Source: Betaproteobacteria bacterium Ga0077523
GTDB taxonomy: Bacteria > Pseudomonadota > Gammaproteobacteria > Burkholderiales > Ga0077523
Length of the DNA: 64,000 nucleotides
Direction of reading: 5' to 3'
Assembly: GCA_001464695.1 (NCBI GenBank)
Contig: LNDQ01000091.1
Span: 52,346 to 116,345 of the forward strand
Both the position numbers and the translations under genes were made by a program. Below the pieces are notes generated by a model, which worked only from the letters and a program-made list of their open reading frames with translations, was not told where the DNA came from and did no database searches. Shown in pieces: positions 54,648-64,000 of the stretch. Position 1 is the stretch's first letter. Every line of letters begins with the position of its first letter.

Positions 54648-55085
54648 TCAGCCTTCGGCCACGCTGCCGCCGGCCGCTTCGATGGCGGCCTTGGCACCCT
54701 TGGTCGCCTTGACGCCCGTCAGCTTGACCGCGCGCGAGATCTTGCCGTTCAGGATCACCTTCGCAGCCTTGGCGAGCGAGTGCACGATGCCGGCCTGCTT
54801 GAGCGCCGCCAGGTCGACCGCTTCGAGGCCCAGCTTGTCGAGCGTCGACAGACGCACTTCCACCGTGTCGTCCGCAGTAAGCGATACGAAGCCGCGCTTG
54901 GGCAGGCGGCGCTGCAGCGGCATCTGACCGCCCTCGAAGCCGACCTTGTGGAAGCCGCCGGAGCGGGACTTCTGACCCTTGTGGCCGCGGCCGGCCGTCT
55001 TGCCCAGTCCGCTGCCGATGCCGCGACCGACGCGGCGTTTCGCGTGCTTAGCGCCGTCGGCCGGCTTGATGTCGTTCAGTTTCAT
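54648..55085 (-). CDS. rplO: 50S ribosomal protein L15
   Basis: 145 residues. [35 protein letters not shown] and the Gly-rich [18 protein letters not shown] region are typical of L15. It binds 23S rRNA late in assembly. Start is one base after the rpmD stop. Confidence 0.97.
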   Translation of the reverse strand: MKLNDIKPADGAKHAKRRVGRGIGSGLGKTAGRGHKGQKSRSGGFHKVGFEGGQMPLQRRLPKRGFVSLTADDTVEVRLSTLDKLGLEAVDLAALKQAGIVHSLAKAAKVILNGKISRAVKLTGVKATKGAKAAIEAAGGSVAEG

Positions 55086-55086
55086 G

Positions 55087-55281
55087 TCAGCCCTCAGCCT
55101 TCACGAGGTAGCTCACCTTGTTGATCATGCCGCGCACCGCCGGCGTGTCTTCCAGCTCGACGGTATGGCGGATGCGACGCAGGCCCAGGCCGCGCACCGT
55201 GGCGCGATGGGACTCGCGCGTGCCGGCGATGCTGCGCACCAGCGTGACCTTGACCGTCTTCTTCGCTTCGCTCTTGGCCAT
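55087..55281 (-). CDS. rpmD: 50S ribosomal protein L30
   Basis: 64 residues, short bacterial L30: [19 protein letters not shown] and [14 protein letters not shown]. Only 3 bases after rpsE. Normal. Confidence 0.97.
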   Translation of the reverse strand: MAKSEAKKTVKVTLVRSIAGTRESHRATVRGLGLRRIRHTVELEDTPAVRGMINKVSYLVKAEG

Positions 55282-55284
55282 GGC

Positions 55285-55800
55285 TTACCCCAGGATCTCT
55301 TCCACGGTCTTGCCGCGCTTCGCCGCGATCTGAGCCGGCGTGTTCATCGTCAGCAGACCATTGATAGTGGCGCGCACCACGTTGTAAGGATTGGTGGAGC
55401 CGATGCACTTGGCGAGCACGTTGGTCACGCCCATCACTTCGAAGATCGCGCGCATGGCACCCCCGGCAATGATGCCGGTACCTTCGGAGGCGGGCTGAAT
55501 GTAGACCTTGGCCGCGCCGTGGATGCCCAGGACTGCGTGCTGCAGTGTCCCGTTCTTGAGGCTCACCTTCACCAGCTTGCGGCGCGCTTCGTCCATGGCC
55601 TTCTGCACGGCGACCGGCACTTCGCGCGCCTTGCCCTTGCCCATGCCGATGCCACCGTCGCCGTCACCGACCACCGTCAGTGCCGCGAAACCGAGGATCC
55701 GGCCACCCTTCACGACCTTGGTGACGCGGTTCACGGAAATCATCTTCTCCCGCATCCCGTCGCCGCGGTCGTCGCTCACCTGCTGCATGCTTCTCGCCAT
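55285..55800 (-). CDS. rpsE: 30S ribosomal protein S5
   Basis: 171 residues. [37 protein letters not shown] and the [19 protein letters not shown] motif identify S5. It helps translational accuracy and mRNA unwinding at the entrance. The ATG at 55800 gives the usual start (MARSMQQ); the frame extends 50 codons further into rplR but that is the out-of-frame overlap. 13 bases after rplR. Confidence 0.97.
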   Translation of the reverse strand: MARSMQQVSDDRGDGMREKMISVNRVTKVVKGGRILGFAALTVVGDGDGGIGMGKGKAREVPVAVQKAMDEARRKLVKVSLKNGTLQHAVLGIHGAAKVYIQPASEGTGIIAGGAMRAIFEVMGVTNVLAKCIGSTNPYNVVRATINGLLTMNTPAQIAAKRGKTVEEILG

Positions 55801-55813
55801 GGCTTGTCTTCCC

Positions 55814-56170
55814 TTAGAACTCGAGACCGGCTTCGCGGGCCGCGTCTGCCAGGGCCTTGATACGGCCGTGGAATCGGAATCCGGAACGATCGAACGCGAC
55901 CGTGCTGACACCCTTGGCCTTGGCCTTTTCGGCGATGCGCTTGCCGACAATCTGCGCCGCCTCCACGGTCGACCCGTGCTTCACCTGGGTCTTCACCTCG
56001 GCTTCGACCGTCGACGCCTGGGCGATCACGTGCGAACCGGTCGCATCGATCACCTGCGCGTAGATATGGGCGTTCGAGCGGAAAACCGAGAGTCGCACGG
56101 CATTCAGTTCGGCGATCTTGTGGCGCGTCTGGCGGGCGCGGCGCATACGCGCCTCTTTCTTGGTCAGCAT
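55814..56170 (-). CDS. rplR: 50S ribosomal protein L18
   Basis: 118 residues. [19 protein letters not shown] and the C-terminal [20 protein letters not shown] are L18 signatures. It binds 5S rRNA. In the spc operon, 14 bases after rplF. Confidence 0.97.
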   Translation of the reverse strand: MLTKKEARMRRARQTRHKIAELNAVRLSVFRSNAHIYAQVIDATGSHVIAQASTVEAEVKTQVKHGSTVEAAQIVGKRIAEKAKAKGVSTVAFDRSGFRFHGRIKALADAAREAGLEF

Positions 56171-56184
56171 GATGTCTAGTCCCG

Positions 56185-56718
56185 TTACTTCTTCTTGGTT
56201 TCCTTGATCACGACCCGCTCGTCGGCATAGCGCACGCCCTTGCCCTTGTACGGCTCCGGCGGGCGATAGGCGCGGATCTCGGCGGCGACCTGCCCTACCT
56301 TCTGCTTGTCGGTACCCTTCAGCACGATCTCGGTCTGGGTCGGCGTCTCGGCCTTCACACCCTTGGGCAGCTTGTGCGCGACGGGGTGGGAGAAGCCCAG
56401 GGTCAGATTGATCGCATCGCCTTGCGCCTGGGCGCGATAGCCCACGCCCACCAGGGTGAGCTTGCGCTCGAACCCCTTGGTCACACCCAGCACCATGTTG
56501 GACACCAGCGCGCGCAACGTGCCGGACATGGCGTTCGCCTGCTGCGTTTCGTTGGCTGCGACGAAGGTGAGCTTGTCGCCGTCCTTCTTGACGACCACGT
56601 CGCCGTTCAACGGCTGCGTCAGGCTGCCGAGCGGGCCCTTGATGGCGATCTGGTCGGCCGCGACGTTGACCTCGACGCCCGAGGGCAGATTCACCGGATA
56701 CTTCGCGATACGAGACAT
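56185..56718 (-). CDS. rplF: 50S ribosomal protein L6
   Basis: 177 residues, two similar domains, with [18 protein letters not shown] at the start and the C-terminal [18 protein letters not shown] typical of L6. It binds the sarcin-ricin region. 12 bases after rpsH. Confidence 0.98.
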   Translation of the reverse strand: MSRIAKYPVNLPSGVEVNVAADQIAIKGPLGSLTQPLNGDVVVKKDGDKLTFVAANETQQANAMSGTLRALVSNMVLGVTKGFERKLTLVGVGYRAQAQGDAINLTLGFSHPVAHKLPKGVKAETPTQTEIVLKGTDKQKVGQVAAEIRAYRPPEPYKGKGVRYADERVVIKETKKK

Positions 56719-56730
56719 GGCGCTCGATCC

Positions 56731-57126
56731 TTACGCGACGATGCAGAGCACTTCACCGCCCACGCCCTGGGCACGGGCCCGGCGGTCGGTCATGACGCCC
56801 TGACTGGTGGAAACGATGGCGATGCCGAGCCCGTTCATCACGTTCGGGATCTCGCGCGCCGCCTTGTAGATGCGCAGGCCGGGACGGCTCACGCGTTCGA
56901 TGCGCTCGATCACGGGACGACCGGCGTAGTACTTCAAGCCGATCTCGAGGGTCGGCTTGCCTTCGTTCGGGCGCACCGCGAAGTCATCGATATAGCCTTC
57001 GTCCTTCAACACCTTCGCGATGGAAGCTTTCAGCTTGCTCGCGGGCATCGAAACCGAGGGCTTCTCGGAGGTCTGCGCGTTGCGGATGCGGGTCAGCATA
57101 TCCGCGATCGGATCGCTCATGCTCAT
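56731..57126 (-). CDS. rpsH: 30S ribosomal protein S8
   Basis: 131 residues. [15 protein letters not shown] at the N-terminus and [20 protein letters not shown] at the C-terminus. S8 binds 16S helix 21 and, in E. coli, represses the spc operon. Start: ATG at 57126 has AGGAG 9 bases upstream; the ATG two codons later is the usual S8 start and cannot be excluded. Confidence 0.97.
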   Translation of the reverse strand: MSMSDPIADMLTRIRNAQTSEKPSVSMPASKLKASIAKVLKDEGYIDDFAVRPNEGKPTLEIGLKYYAGRPVIERIERVSRPGLRIYKAAREIPNVMNGLGIAIVSTSQGVMTDRRARAQGVGGEVLCIVA

Positions 57127-57141
57127 CGACTTGAACTCCTG

Positions 57142-57447
57142 TTACCAGCTCGCCTTGGTCAGACCGGGAATCTCGCCGCGCATCGCGATCTCGCGCACCT
57201 TGTTGCGGGCGAGACCGAATTTGCGGAAGAACCCACGCGGGCGCCCCGTCAGCGCGCAGCGGTTGCGCAGGCGCGTCGGGCTCGCGTTGCGCGGCAGCGC
57301 CTGCAGCTTCTCGCGCGCCGTCGCCTTGTCCTCCTCGGAGGCCTTGCCATTGCGGATGACTTCGAGCAACTCGGTGCGCTTGGCCGCGTATTTCTTGACC
57401 GTGTCGCGCCGCTTCTGCTCGCGGTTGACCAGGGAAGTCTTGGCCAT
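57142..57447 (-). CDS. rpsN: 30S ribosomal protein S14
   Basis: 101 residues, the longer zinc-free form: [39 protein letters not shown] and a C-terminal [11 protein letters not shown]. It sits in the 30S head. 5 bases after rplE. Confidence 0.97.
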   Translation of the reverse strand: MAKTSLVNREQKRRDTVKKYAAKRTELLEVIRNGKASEEDKATAREKLQALPRNASPTRLRNRCALTGRPRGFFRKFGLARNKVREIAMRGEIPGLTKASW

Positions 57448-57452
57448 GTGTC

Positions 57453-57992
57453 CTAGCTCCTGAACGGAAAACGGAAGGCAGCGAGCAGGGCGCGCGCTTC
57501 TTCGTCGGTTTTTGCGGTGGTGGCGATGGTGATGTTCATGCCGCGCAGGGCATCCACCTTGTCGTAGTCGATCTCGGGAAAGATGATCTGTTCCTTGACG
57601 CCCATGTTGTAGTTGCCCCGGCCGTCGAACCCTCGGTTCGAGATGCCGCGGAAATCACGGATGCGCGGCATCGAAATCGACACCAGGCGATCGAGGAATT
57701 CGTACATCCGCTGGCGGCGCAGCGTGACCATGCAGCCGATCGGATAGTCCTTGCGGATCTTGAAGCCGGCGATGGCCTTGCGGGCCTTGGTGACCACCGG
57801 CTTCTGACCGGCGATCTTGGTCATGTCGCCAACCGCGTTGTCCATGATCTTCTTGTCCGCGACCGCCTCGCCCACGCCCATGTTGAGCACGATCTTGTCG
57901 ATTCGCGGCACTTCCATCACGGACTTGTACCCGAACTTCTTGGTGAGTTCGGGCACCACCGTATCTTTGTAGTACTGCTGCAAGCGCGCCAT
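57453..57992 (-). CDS. rplE: 50S ribosomal protein L5
   Basis: 179 residues. [28 protein letters not shown] and the C-terminal [16 protein letters not shown] are typical of L5, which binds 5S rRNA and the P-site tRNA. 19 bases after rplX. Confidence 0.98.
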   Translation of the reverse strand: MARLQQYYKDTVVPELTKKFGYKSVMEVPRIDKIVLNMGVGEAVADKKIMDNAVGDMTKIAGQKPVVTKARKAIAGFKIRKDYPIGCMVTLRRQRMYEFLDRLVSISMPRIRDFRGISNRGFDGRGNYNMGVKEQIIFPEIDYDKVDALRGMNITIATTAKTDEEARALLAAFRFPFRS

Positions 57993-58011
57993 GCTGCTTA
58001 TCCCCTGTGCT

Positions 58012-58329
58012 TCAAGCGTCGATCACTTCGCCGTTGGACTTGAGAAACCGCACTTTGCGGCCGTCCTCCAGCAGGCGGAAACCGACCCGATCGGCCTTCT
58101 GCGTCGCCGGATTCAGAATGGCGATGTTGGAGACGTCGATCGGAACTTCCATGTCCACGATACCGCCGGTGGTGCCCTTCATCGGGTTGGGGCGCTGGTG
58201 TTTCTTGACCCGGTTCACGCCTTCGACCACGACGTGCGAGTCGTCCACCACGCGCAGCACCGAGCCGCGCTTGCCCTTGTCCTTGCCGGCGATGACGATG
58301 ACGTTGTCGCCCTTGCGGATCTTGCGCAT
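58012..58329 (-). CDS. rplX: 50S ribosomal protein L24
   Basis: 105 residues from ATG at 58329. [20 protein letters not shown] (KOW motif) is at the N-terminus. It begins 50S assembly. 14 bases after rplN. The frame stays open upstream into rplN but family length fixes the start. Confidence 0.97.
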   Translation of the reverse strand: MRKIRKGDNVIVIAGKDKGKRGSVLRVVDDSHVVVEGVNRVKKHQRPNPMKGTTGGIVDMEVPIDVSNIAILNPATQKADRVGFRLLEDGRKVRFLKSNGEVIDA

Positions 58330-58343
58330 TTCCCCACTACCCC

Positions 58344-58712
58344 CTAGAGCACTTCCGGCGCGAGCGACACGATCTTCATGAAGCGCTCGGTCCGCAGTTC
58401 GCGGGTGACCGGGCCGAAGATGCGCGTGCCGATCGGCTCGAGCTTGTTGTTGAGCAGGACGGCGGCGTTGGTGTCGAAGCGGACCAGCGAGCCGTCCGGC
58501 CGGCGCACGCCCTTGGCGGTGCGCACCACCACGGCGTTGTAGATCTCGCCCTTCTTCACTCGACCGCGCGGGGCGCAGTCCTTGACGCTCACCTTGATGA
58601 CGTCGCCGATGCCGGCGTAGCGGCGTTTCGAGCCACCCAACACCTTGATGCACATGACCGAACGCGCACCGGTGTTATCCGCGACATCCAGAATGGATTC
58701 CGTCTGAATCAT
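58344..58712 (-). CDS. rplN: 50S ribosomal protein L14
   Basis: 122 residues, full length: [19 protein letters not shown] and the C-terminal [18 protein letters not shown]. It lies at the subunit interface. It is the first gene of the spc segment; a 167-base gap and a candidate promoter precede it. Confidence 0.98.
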   Translation of the reverse strand: MIQTESILDVADNTGARSVMCIKVLGGSKRRYAGIGDVIKVSVKDCAPRGRVKKGEIYNAVVVRTAKGVRRPDGSLVRFDTNAAVLLNNKLEPIGTRIFGPVTRELRTERFMKIVSLAPEVL

Positions 58713-58842
58713 GATTGTCCTCGCTCCAACTTGTCCCGCCTGTACTACCCCGGGTGGGGCTGGCGGTCAGTTTTGGATCCCGTCCGGGTAACTGCCGATG
58801 GCCGACCCTGAAATGGGGCAGCCGGAAAAAGCCAAGCCGCGG

Positions 58843-58871
58843 ATTCTAGTAGGCGAACACCCGCGGCGCAA
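58843..58871 (-). promoter_or_regulatory. Candidate sigma-70 promoter for the rplN (spc) segment
   Basis: On the minus strand TTGCGC (58866-58871) and TAGAAT (58843-58848) are 17 bases apart, fitting a weak -35 and a good -10 box. The gap 58713-58879 between rpsQ and rplN is the longest inside the ribosomal cluster. Sequence-only prediction. Confidence 0.4.
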
Positions 58872-58879
58872 GCCCTGTT

Positions 58880-59161
58880 TCAGCCTTCTTCGCGCGACTT
58901 CTCCACCAGCTTGACCACCTTCCAGGCCTTGGTCTTCGAGAGCGGCCGGGTCTCCTCGATGGTGACCAGGTCGCCCGGGTGGAATTCGTTCTTTTCGTCG
59001 TGCGCGTGGTACTTCTTGGAGCGGATCATCACCTTGCCGTAGAGCGGGTGTTTCATGCGGCGCTCCACCAAAACGGTGACGGTCTTGTCCATCTTGTCGC
59101 TCACCACGCGGCCGGTGAGCTGCCGGCTGGTGCCGGCATCTGCGCTTTGCGTCTCGCTCAT
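58880..59161 (-). CDS. rpsQ: 30S ribosomal protein S17
   Basis: 93 residues, OB fold: [20 protein letters not shown] and [16 protein letters not shown]. Residues 1-14 are a variable extension (SETQSADAG). It begins the S10-block's last gene; its start overlaps the rpmC stop by 4 bases. Confidence 0.97.
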   Translation of the reverse strand: MSETQSADAGTSRQLTGRVVSDKMDKTVTVLVERRMKHPLYGKVMIRSKKYHAHDEKNEFHPGDLVTIEETRPLSKTKAWKVVKLVEKSREEG

Positions 59162-59352
59162 GCTTTCCTCGCCGTTTCGCCCATCAGGGTGCGCACCCGC
59201 GCGATGTCGCGGCGCACTTTCTTGATTTCGCTGTTGTTCGTGAGCTGCTGGGTCGCGTGCTGCATGCGCAGGCTGAACTGCGCCTTCAACAGCGAGTCGA
59301 GCTCCTGCTTGAGCTCCGCCGGACCCTTCGCCCGCAATTCCGTCGCTTTCAT
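59158..59352 (-). CDS. rpmC: 50S ribosomal protein L29
   Basis: 64 residues, two helices: [18 protein letters not shown] and [18 protein letters not shown]. It lies near the exit tunnel and helps signal-recognition-particle docking. Overlaps rplP and rpsQ by 4 bases each. Confidence 0.97.
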   Translation of the reverse strand: MKATELRAKGPAELKQELDSLLKAQFSLRMQHATQQLTNNSEIKKVRRDIARVRTLMGETARKA

Positions 59353-59765
59353 GACCCCACCTGTCTGATGACGAACGTGGTCGCGATCGGCAGCTTGGCC
59401 GCGGCCAGGCGGAACGCCTCGCGCGCCAGCGTCTCCTCGACTCCGTCCATTTCGTAGAGCACCTTGCCCGGCTGGATTTCGGCCACGAAGTACTCGGGGT
59501 TGCCCTTGCCGTTACCCATCCGGACTTCCGCCGGCTTCGACGAGATCGGCTTGTCGGGAAAGATGCGGATCCAGATGCGGCCGCCGCGCTTGATGTGACG
59601 CGTCATGGCGCGCCGCGCCGCTTCGATCTGGCGCGCGGTCAGGCGACCGCGGCCGACGGCCTTGAGACCGTACTCGCCGAAGCTCACCTTGTTGCCGCGG
59701 GTCGCGATACCGGTATTGCGACCCTTCTGCTGCTTGCGGTATTTGGTTCTAGCTGGCTGCAGCAT
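59349..59765 (-). CDS. rplP: 50S ribosomal protein L16
   Basis: 138 residues. [17 protein letters not shown] and the [20 protein letters not shown] region identify L16, which positions the A-site tRNA. Overlaps rpsC by 17 bases and rpmC by 4. Confidence 0.98.
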   Translation of the reverse strand: MLQPARTKYRKQQKGRNTGIATRGNKVSFGEYGLKAVGRGRLTARQIEAARRAMTRHIKRGGRIWIRIFPDKPISSKPAEVRMGNGKGNPEYFVAEIQPGKVLYEMDGVEETLAREAFRLAAAKLPIATTFVIRQVGS

Positions 59766-60471
59766 TGTTCTTCGCTCCTGATCTGCGCGGTTTCTTCTCG
59801 GGTTCGGGCGCCGCCGGTGCGGGGGCTGCCGGCTGCTCGCCGCGACCGAGCAGCTCGCCCTTGAACACCCAGACCTTGATGCCGATGACGCCGTACGTGG
59901 TCTTGGCTTCGGAAAAGCCGTAGTCGATGTCAGCCCGCAGGGTATGCAGCGGCACGCGGCCTTCGCGATACCACTCGGTGCGCGCGATTTCGATGCCGTT
60001 CAACCGCCCGGCGCTCATGATCTTGATGCCCTGGGCGCCGAGGCGCATGGCATTCTGCATCGCACGCTTCATGGCGCGACGGAACATGATCCGCTTTTCG
60101 AGCTGGGCCGAGATCGAGTCGGCGATCAGCTGCGCGTCCACTTCGGGTTTGCGTACTTCCTCGATGTTGACGTGCACGGGCACGCCCATCAGCTTTTGCA
60201 GCTGGGTGCGCAGCGCCTCGATGTCCTCCCCCTTCTTGCCGATTACCACACCCGGACGGGCGCTGAAGATCGTGATGCGGGCATTCTTGGCCGGACGCTC
60301 GATCACGACGCGGCTCACCGCGGCGTGCGAAAGCTTCTTGCGCAGGAACGCTCGGACCTTGATGTCCTCGTTCAGCATTTCGGGGAAATGCTTGGTGTTG
60401 GCATACCACTTCGAGGTCCAGTTGCGCTGGACCGCGAGGCGAAAGCCGATCGGATGAATCTTCTGTCCCAT
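59749..60471 (-). CDS. rpsC: 30S ribosomal protein S3
   Basis: 240 residues. [18 protein letters not shown] at the start, a KH domain with [15 protein letters not shown], and C-terminal domain with [15 protein letters not shown]. It forms the mRNA entry. The C-terminal 27 residues ([15 protein letters not shown]...) are a low-complexity Pro/Ala tail. Normal length for the class. Confidence 0.98.
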   Translation of the reverse strand: MGQKIHPIGFRLAVQRNWTSKWYANTKHFPEMLNEDIKVRAFLRKKLSHAAVSRVVIERPAKNARITIFSARPGVVIGKKGEDIEALRTQLQKLMGVPVHVNIEEVRKPEVDAQLIADSISAQLEKRIMFRRAMKRAMQNAMRLGAQGIKIMSAGRLNGIEIARTEWYREGRVPLHTLRADIDYGFSEAKTTYGVIGIKVWVFKGELLGRGEQPAAPAPAAPEPEKKPRRSGAKNNAAAS

Positions 60472-60480
60472 GGTTTCCCC

Positions 60481-60834
60481 TTACGCCTTCGCCCGCAACG
60501 GCTCGTCGCCGACGGTGAGGTAGATGTGGCAGGTGGGCTTGCTGATGCGGTTGCCGCGACCCTTGGCGCGAGCGGTGAACCGCTTCAACGTGGTGCCCTG
60601 CTCCACGTAGATGCTGGTCACCCGCAGCTCGTCGATGTCGGCACCTTCGTTGTGCTCGGCGTTGGCGATGGCCGACTCGAGCACCTTGCGGATGATCGCC
60701 GCACCCTTCTTCGGGCTGAAGCTCAAGATGTTGAGCGCCTTGTCCACCGGCAGGCCGCGGATCTGGTCGGCGACCAGACGGCCTTTCTGCTCGGACAACC
60801 GCACGCCTCTCAGGATGGCTCTGGTGTTCATCAT
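60481..60834 (-). CDS. rplV: 50S ribosomal protein L22
   Basis: 117 residues; ATG at 60834 (a second ATG follows directly). [20 protein letters not shown] and [20 protein letters not shown] are L22 features; its loop lines the exit tunnel and affects macrolide binding. It starts 4 bases after the native rpsS stop. Confidence 0.97.
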   Translation of the reverse strand: MMNTRAILRGVRLSEQKGRLVADQIRGLPVDKALNILSFSPKKGAAIIRKVLESAIANAEHNEGADIDELRVTSIYVEQGTTLKRFTARAKGRGNRISKPTCHIYLTVGDEPLRAKA

Positions 60835-61079
60835 GGCCTCACTTCTTCGCCGGGACGGACGCCTTCTTGTCGGCCGCGTGGCCTTTGAAGGTGCGCGTGG
60901 GCGCGAATGTGCTGGCGCCCGTTGTGGACGGCAATGGTCAACCCGACGAAATCCGGCAGCACCGTGGAACGGCGCGACCAGGTCTTGATCGGACGCTTGT
61001 CGTTGCCCGCGCGTGCTGCCTCCACCTTGTCGATGAGGTGCAGGTCGACGAACGGGCCCTTCTTGACTGAACGAGGCAT
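60831..61079 (-). CDS. rpsS: 30S ribosomal protein S19, frameshifted by an apparent 47-base deletion
   Basis: Residues 1-57 are normal S19 ([20 protein letters not shown] at the start, to AVHNGRQH). The frame then reads [14 protein letters not shown] and further out-of-frame residues. Reading one base further recovers a normal S19 end: [15 protein letters not shown], ending at TGA at 60839-60841. Compared with E. coli S19 (92 residues), the 16 residues between GRQH and FAPTRT (VPVF ... GHKLGE) are missing, 47 bases. This segment faces the 30S head and is invariant in bacteria, so the gene as written should not give working S19. Possible cause: assembly or sequencing error; less likely a second copy elsewhere. 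ATG at 61079. Confidence 0.9.
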   Translation of the reverse strand: MPRSVKKGPFVDLHLIDKVEAARAGNDKRPIKTWSRRSTVLPDFVGLTIAVHNGRQHIRAHAHLQRPRGRQEGVRPGEEVRP

Positions 61080-61089
61080 GGTCTACCCC

Positions 61090-61917
61090 TTATTTCTTGT
61101 GACGGGTACGCACGATCATGCCTTGCGTACGCTTGTTGCGACGGGTCTTGTAACCCTTGGTCGGAGTGCCCCACGGACTCACCGGATCGCGGCCGGCGGC
61201 GGTCTTGCCCTCACCACCACCGTGCGGGTGGTCGATCGGGTTCATCGCCACGCCGCGGACGGTCGGGCGCACGCCGCGCCAGCGGACCGCACCAGCCTTG
61301 CCGATGGAGCGCAGGTTGTTCTCTTCATTGCCGACTTCGCCGATGGTCGCGCGACACTCCACGTGCACCTTGCGGATTTCGCCGGAACGCAGGCGCAGTT
61401 GCGCATACGTACCTTCGCGTGCCAGCAGCTGCGCTGACGTGCCCGCCGCACGCGCCAGTTGCGCACCTTTGCCGGGCAACATCTCGATGCAGTGGATCGT
61501 GGTACCGACCGGAATGTTGCGCAGCGGCAGCGCGTTGCCCGGCTTGATCGGCGCATCGGAGCCGTTCATCAGCGGCGTACCCACCGTCACGCCCTTGGGC
61601 GCGATGACGTAGCGGCGCTCGCCGTCGGCATACAGCAGCAATGCGAGGTGCGCGCTGCGGTTCGGGTCGTACTCGAGCCGTTCCACCTTGGCAGCGATGC
61701 CGTCCTTGTCGCGCTTGAAGTCGACAATGCGGTAGTGGTGCTTGTGCCCGCCACCCTTGTGACGCGTGGTGATGTGTCCCTTCGAGTTGCGGCCGGCGTT
61801 CTGCTTCTGCTTCTCCAGGAGCTTCTCGACCGGACGACCCTTGTACAGCTCGGGGCTCACCACCTTCACGACCGCGCGGCGGCCGGGAGATGTCGGTTTG
61901 ACTTTGACGAGTGCCAT
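61090..61917 (-). CDS. rplB: 50S ribosomal protein L2
   Basis: 275 residues. [19 protein letters not shown] and the C-terminal [18 protein letters not shown] with the conserved His that is needed for peptidyl transfer assembly. Full length. Its start codon directly follows the rplW stop. Confidence 0.98.
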   Translation of the reverse strand: MALVKVKPTSPGRRAVVKVVSPELYKGRPVEKLLEKQKQNAGRNSKGHITTRHKGGGHKHHYRIVDFKRDKDGIAAKVERLEYDPNRSAHLALLLYADGERRYVIAPKGVTVGTPLMNGSDAPIKPGNALPLRNIPVGTTIHCIEMLPGKGAQLARAAGTSAQLLAREGTYAQLRLRSGEIRKVHVECRATIGEVGNEENNLRSIGKAGAVRWRGVRPTVRGVAMNPIDHPHGGGEGKTAAGRDPVSPWGTPTKGYKTRRNKRTQGMIVRTRHKK

Positions 61918-62235
61918 TTACTTGACCTCCCCGGCGGCGAAGTTGATCTCCTGGCCAGGCTTCAGTGCCACGTAAGCCTTTTTCCAGTGATCGCGGCGGC
62001 CCATGAACCGTCCGGCGCGCTTCACCTTGCCCTTGACGTTGCTCACCTGGACCGACTGCACTTCGACCTTGAACAGCAGCTCCACCGCAGCCTTGATTTC
62101 GGGCTTGGTGGCATCGCGCATCACGCGGAAGATGACCTGGTTGAACTTGTCCGCGACGAACGTGCTCTTCTCGGAAATCTGAGGTGCCAGCAGCACCTGC
62201 ATCAAGCGCTCGGAATTGAACTGGGGCTGGCTCAT
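61918..62235 (-). CDS. rplW: 50S ribosomal protein L23
   Basis: 105 residues. [36 protein letters not shown] and [12 protein letters not shown] identify L23, the docking site for trigger factor and SRP at the tunnel exit. Overlaps rplD by 4 bases. Confidence 0.97.
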   Translation of the reverse strand: MSQPQFNSERLMQVLLAPQISEKSTFVADKFNQVIFRVMRDATKPEIKAAVELLFKVEVQSVQVSNVKGKVKRAGRFMGRRDHWKKAYVALKPGQEINFAAGEVK

Positions 62236-62855
62236 GCGAGCATCTCCTCGAACTGGGCCACCGCACCCTTGGTGATCAGTGTGTGATCGAAGCGCAGCAG
62301 GCTCACCGGATCGGCGTGACGGGTCTCGAGGACCAGCACGTTCGGCAGATTGCGGGCCGCAAGGTACAGGTTGTCGTCGATCTCGTCGGTGATGAGCAGC
62401 ACGCGCTCGTAACCCATGCCCTTGATCTTCGCTGCCAGCAGCTTGGTCTTGGGCGCTTCCAGCGCGATGCCGTCGACCACGGCAAGCCGACCCTCGCGGG
62501 CGAGCTGCGAGAGGATCGAGCACATGCCCGCCCGATACATCTTGCGGTTCACCTTGTGCGAGAAGTCCTCTTCCGGCAGGTTCGGGAAGATCTTGCCGCC
62601 GCCGCGCCACAACGGGCTGGAGGCCATGCCGGCACGGGCGCGCCCGGTGCCCTTCTGGCGCCACGGCTTCTTCGTGCTCTTGTTGACGTCGCTGCGCGCC
62701 TTCTGCGCGCGCGTGCCCTGGCGAGCGTTGGCGAGGAAACCGGTCACCACCTGGTGGATCAGTGCTTCGTTGTAGTCGCGGGCAAACAGTGTGTCCGGCG
62801 CGCTGACGCTGCCGGACGCCTGACCTTTGCCGTCGATCAGCTTGAGTTCCATCAC
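62232..62855 (-). CDS. rplD: 50S ribosomal protein L4
   Basis: 207 residues. The long internal loop [20 protein letters not shown] reaches into the exit tunnel. In E. coli L4 regulates the S10 operon. Overlaps rplC by 4 bases. Confidence 0.98.
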   Translation of the reverse strand: MMELKLIDGKGQASGSVSAPDTLFARDYNEALIHQVVTGFLANARQGTRAQKARSDVNKSTKKPWRQKGTGRARAGMASSPLWRGGGKIFPNLPEEDFSHKVNRKMYRAGMCSILSQLAREGRLAVVDGIALEAPKTKLLAAKIKGMGYERVLLITDEIDDNLYLAARNLPNVLVLETRHADPVSLLRFDHTLITKGAVAQFEEMLA

Positions 62856-63496
62856 GCACCTCCCTTGGCGGCGGGACGGACGATCACGTCGCCACCCTTG
62901 GCGGAAGGCACGGAACCCTTGACCAGCAGCAACTGCCGTTCGGCATCGACACGCACCACCTCGAGATTCTGTGCGGTACGGGTGACGTCACCCAGGTGGC
63001 CCGTCATGCGCTTGCCGGGAAACACGCGGCCCGGATCCTGCGCCATGGAGATCGAACCCGGCACGTTGTGCGAGCGCGAGTTGCCGTGGCTCGCCCGGTT
63101 CGACGAGAAGTGGTGGCGCTTGATGACGCCGGCGTAGCCCTTGCCGGAAGTCGTGCCCTGCACGTCCACCATCTGGCCGACCTTGAAGAGATCCACGCCC
63201 ACCGTGCCGCCGACCTTGAGACCTGCGGCCTGCTCTTCAGAGATGCGGAACTCCTTCAGCGCCGACCCGGCTTGCACGCCAGCCTTCGCGAAATGACCCG
63301 CTTCGGGCTTGTTGACGCGGCTCGCGCGCCGGGTGCCGAACGCGATCTGCACGGCGGAATAGCCGTCGGTCGCGGGCGCCTTGATCTGTGTGACGCGGTT
63401 GTTGGACACATCCAGCACGGTCACCGGGACGGAAGTTCCGTCATCGGCAAACACGCGAGTCATGCCCACTTTCCGCCCGAGTAGTCCCAGGCTCAT
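62852..63496 (-). CDS. rplC: 50S ribosomal protein L3
   Basis: 214 residues. [20 protein letters not shown] at the start and the [20 protein letters not shown] loop near the peptidyl transferase centre identify L3. Full length. 90 bases separate it from rpsJ. Confidence 0.98.
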   Translation of the reverse strand: MSLGLLGRKVGMTRVFADDGTSVPVTVLDVSNNRVTQIKAPATDGYSAVQIAFGTRRASRVNKPEAGHFAKAGVQAGSALKEFRISEEQAAGLKVGGTVGVDLFKVGQMVDVQGTTSGKGYAGVIKRHHFSSNRASHGNSRSHNVPGSISMAQDPGRVFPGKRMTGHLGDVTRTAQNLEVVRVDAERQLLLVKGSVPSAKGGDVIVRPAAKGGA

Positions 63497-63586
63497 GATT
63501 TTTTCTTTCCCTATTCAACGGGGCCGGCTGCAATTGGCCGGCGATGTTCGGTTGTCAGACACGCGCCGGAATCGGCGCGCCACCAC

Positions 63587-63895
63587 TTACAGCTTGATCT
63601 CTACGTCCACCCCGGCGGGGAGGTCCAGCTTCATCAGCGCGTCCACGGTCTTGTCCGTGGGGTCGATGATGTCCATCAGCCGCAGGTGAGTCCGGATCTC
63701 GAACTGGTCCCGCGAAGTCTTGTTCACGTGCGGCGAACGCAGCACGTCGAAACGCTCGATGCGCGTGGGCAGGGGCACGGGGCCCTTCACCACGGCGCCG
63801 GTGCGCTTGGCCGTCTCGACGATCTCGAGCGCCGACTGATCGATCAGCCGGTAATCGAAGGCTTTGAGACGGATACGAATCTTCTGGCTTTGCAT
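63587..63895 (-). CDS. rpsJ: 30S ribosomal protein S10
   Basis: 102 residues from ATG at 63895. [19 protein letters not shown] and VDVEIKL end. S10 forms the head and also binds NusB for antitermination. A GTG at 63904 would overlap the tuf stop and add three residues. First gene of the S10 block, 5 bases after tuf. Confidence 0.97.
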   Translation of the reverse strand: MQSQKIRIRLKAFDYRLIDQSALEIVETAKRTGAVVKGPVPLPTRIERFDVLRSPHVNKTSRDQFEIRTHLRLMDIIDPTDKTVDALMKLDLPAGVDVEIKL

Positions 63896-63900
63896 GTCGT

Positions 63901-64000
63901 TCACTCGATGATCTTGGAGACCACACCCGCACCCACGGTGCGACCACCCTCGCGGATGGCAAAGCGCAGCCCCTCTTCCATCGCGATGGGCTGGATCAGC
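63901..64000 (-). CDS. tuf: Elongation factor Tu (C-terminal end only)
   Basis: Translation of the right edge reads [19 protein letters not shown] then [13 protein letters not shown] and TGA at 63901-63903, the exact C-terminus of EF-Tu. The rest lies outside the window. The gene is in the usual place (str operon) directly upstream of rpsJ. Confidence 0.97.
   Translation of the reverse strand, partial: LIQPIAMEEGLRFAIREGGRTVGAGVVSKIIE

Overview
The window is GC-rich chromosomal DNA from a betaproteobacterium. The evidence is the gene order of the S10-spc-alpha ribosomal block (tuf directly upstream of rpsJ, secY-infA-rpmJ-rpsM-rpsK-rpsD-rpoA-rplQ), the ssb-MFS-uvrA arrangement, a PEP-CTERM protein, and a zinc-type ribosomal protein S4 (C9, C12, C26, C31) that I associate with Rhodocyclales/Nitrosomonadales-like lineages rather than Burkholderia. 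The genus cannot be told from the sequence.

Layout. 1-3.1 kb: end of a secreted PHB-depolymerase-like esterase, an LpxH-like metallophosphoesterase and an enolase-superfamily enzyme. 3.2-17.4 kb: an unusual accessory locus. It holds two paralogous small secreted Cys-motif proteins with a shared upstream leader, a secreted metalloprotease and a companion secreted protein. It also has a NarL-type response regulator, an 1890-residue protein joining a GMC oxidoreductase, an alpha/beta hydrolase and a PhoD-like phosphatase, a membrane hybrid histidine kinase, and two paralogous receiver-LuxR-cNMP regulators that flank the second small protein. 17.5-29.9 kb: indolepyruvate ferredoxin oxidoreductase, a divergent alcohol dehydrogenase/LysR pair, an Hcp-fold PEP-CTERM protein, divergent paralogous lipoproteins, an AAA ATPase and an ABC exporter, and two exported proteins of unknown role.

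29.9-39.4 kb: a catabolic-looking operon made of an SDR dehydrogenase, a Pot-type ABC importer, a HisD-family dehydrogenase with altered metal ligands and a thioesterase. It is followed by a small Gly/Met-rich protein, a cupin and a lactate-permease-family transporter. 39.6-44.3 kb: ssb, an MFS transporter and uvrA. 44.5-49.9 kb: a hybrid kinase with an Hpt domain overlapping a REC-PAS-GGDEF-EAL protein, together a likely phosphorelay to c-di-GMP. 49.9-64 kb: ribosomal protein genes read leftwards from tuf to rplQ. Within them rpsS carries an apparent 47-base internal deletion that breaks its frame; this is probably an assembly fault but should be checked.

The most interesting part is the 3.2-17.4 kb locus. 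Its repeated exported proteins, unusual regulators and triple-fusion enzyme look like one co-evolved unit (inference). Intergenic palindromes (21.0, 33.4 kb) and an 81-bp tandem repeat (28.4 kb) mark other gene boundaries. I saw no tRNA, rRNA, CRISPR array or insertion sequence.
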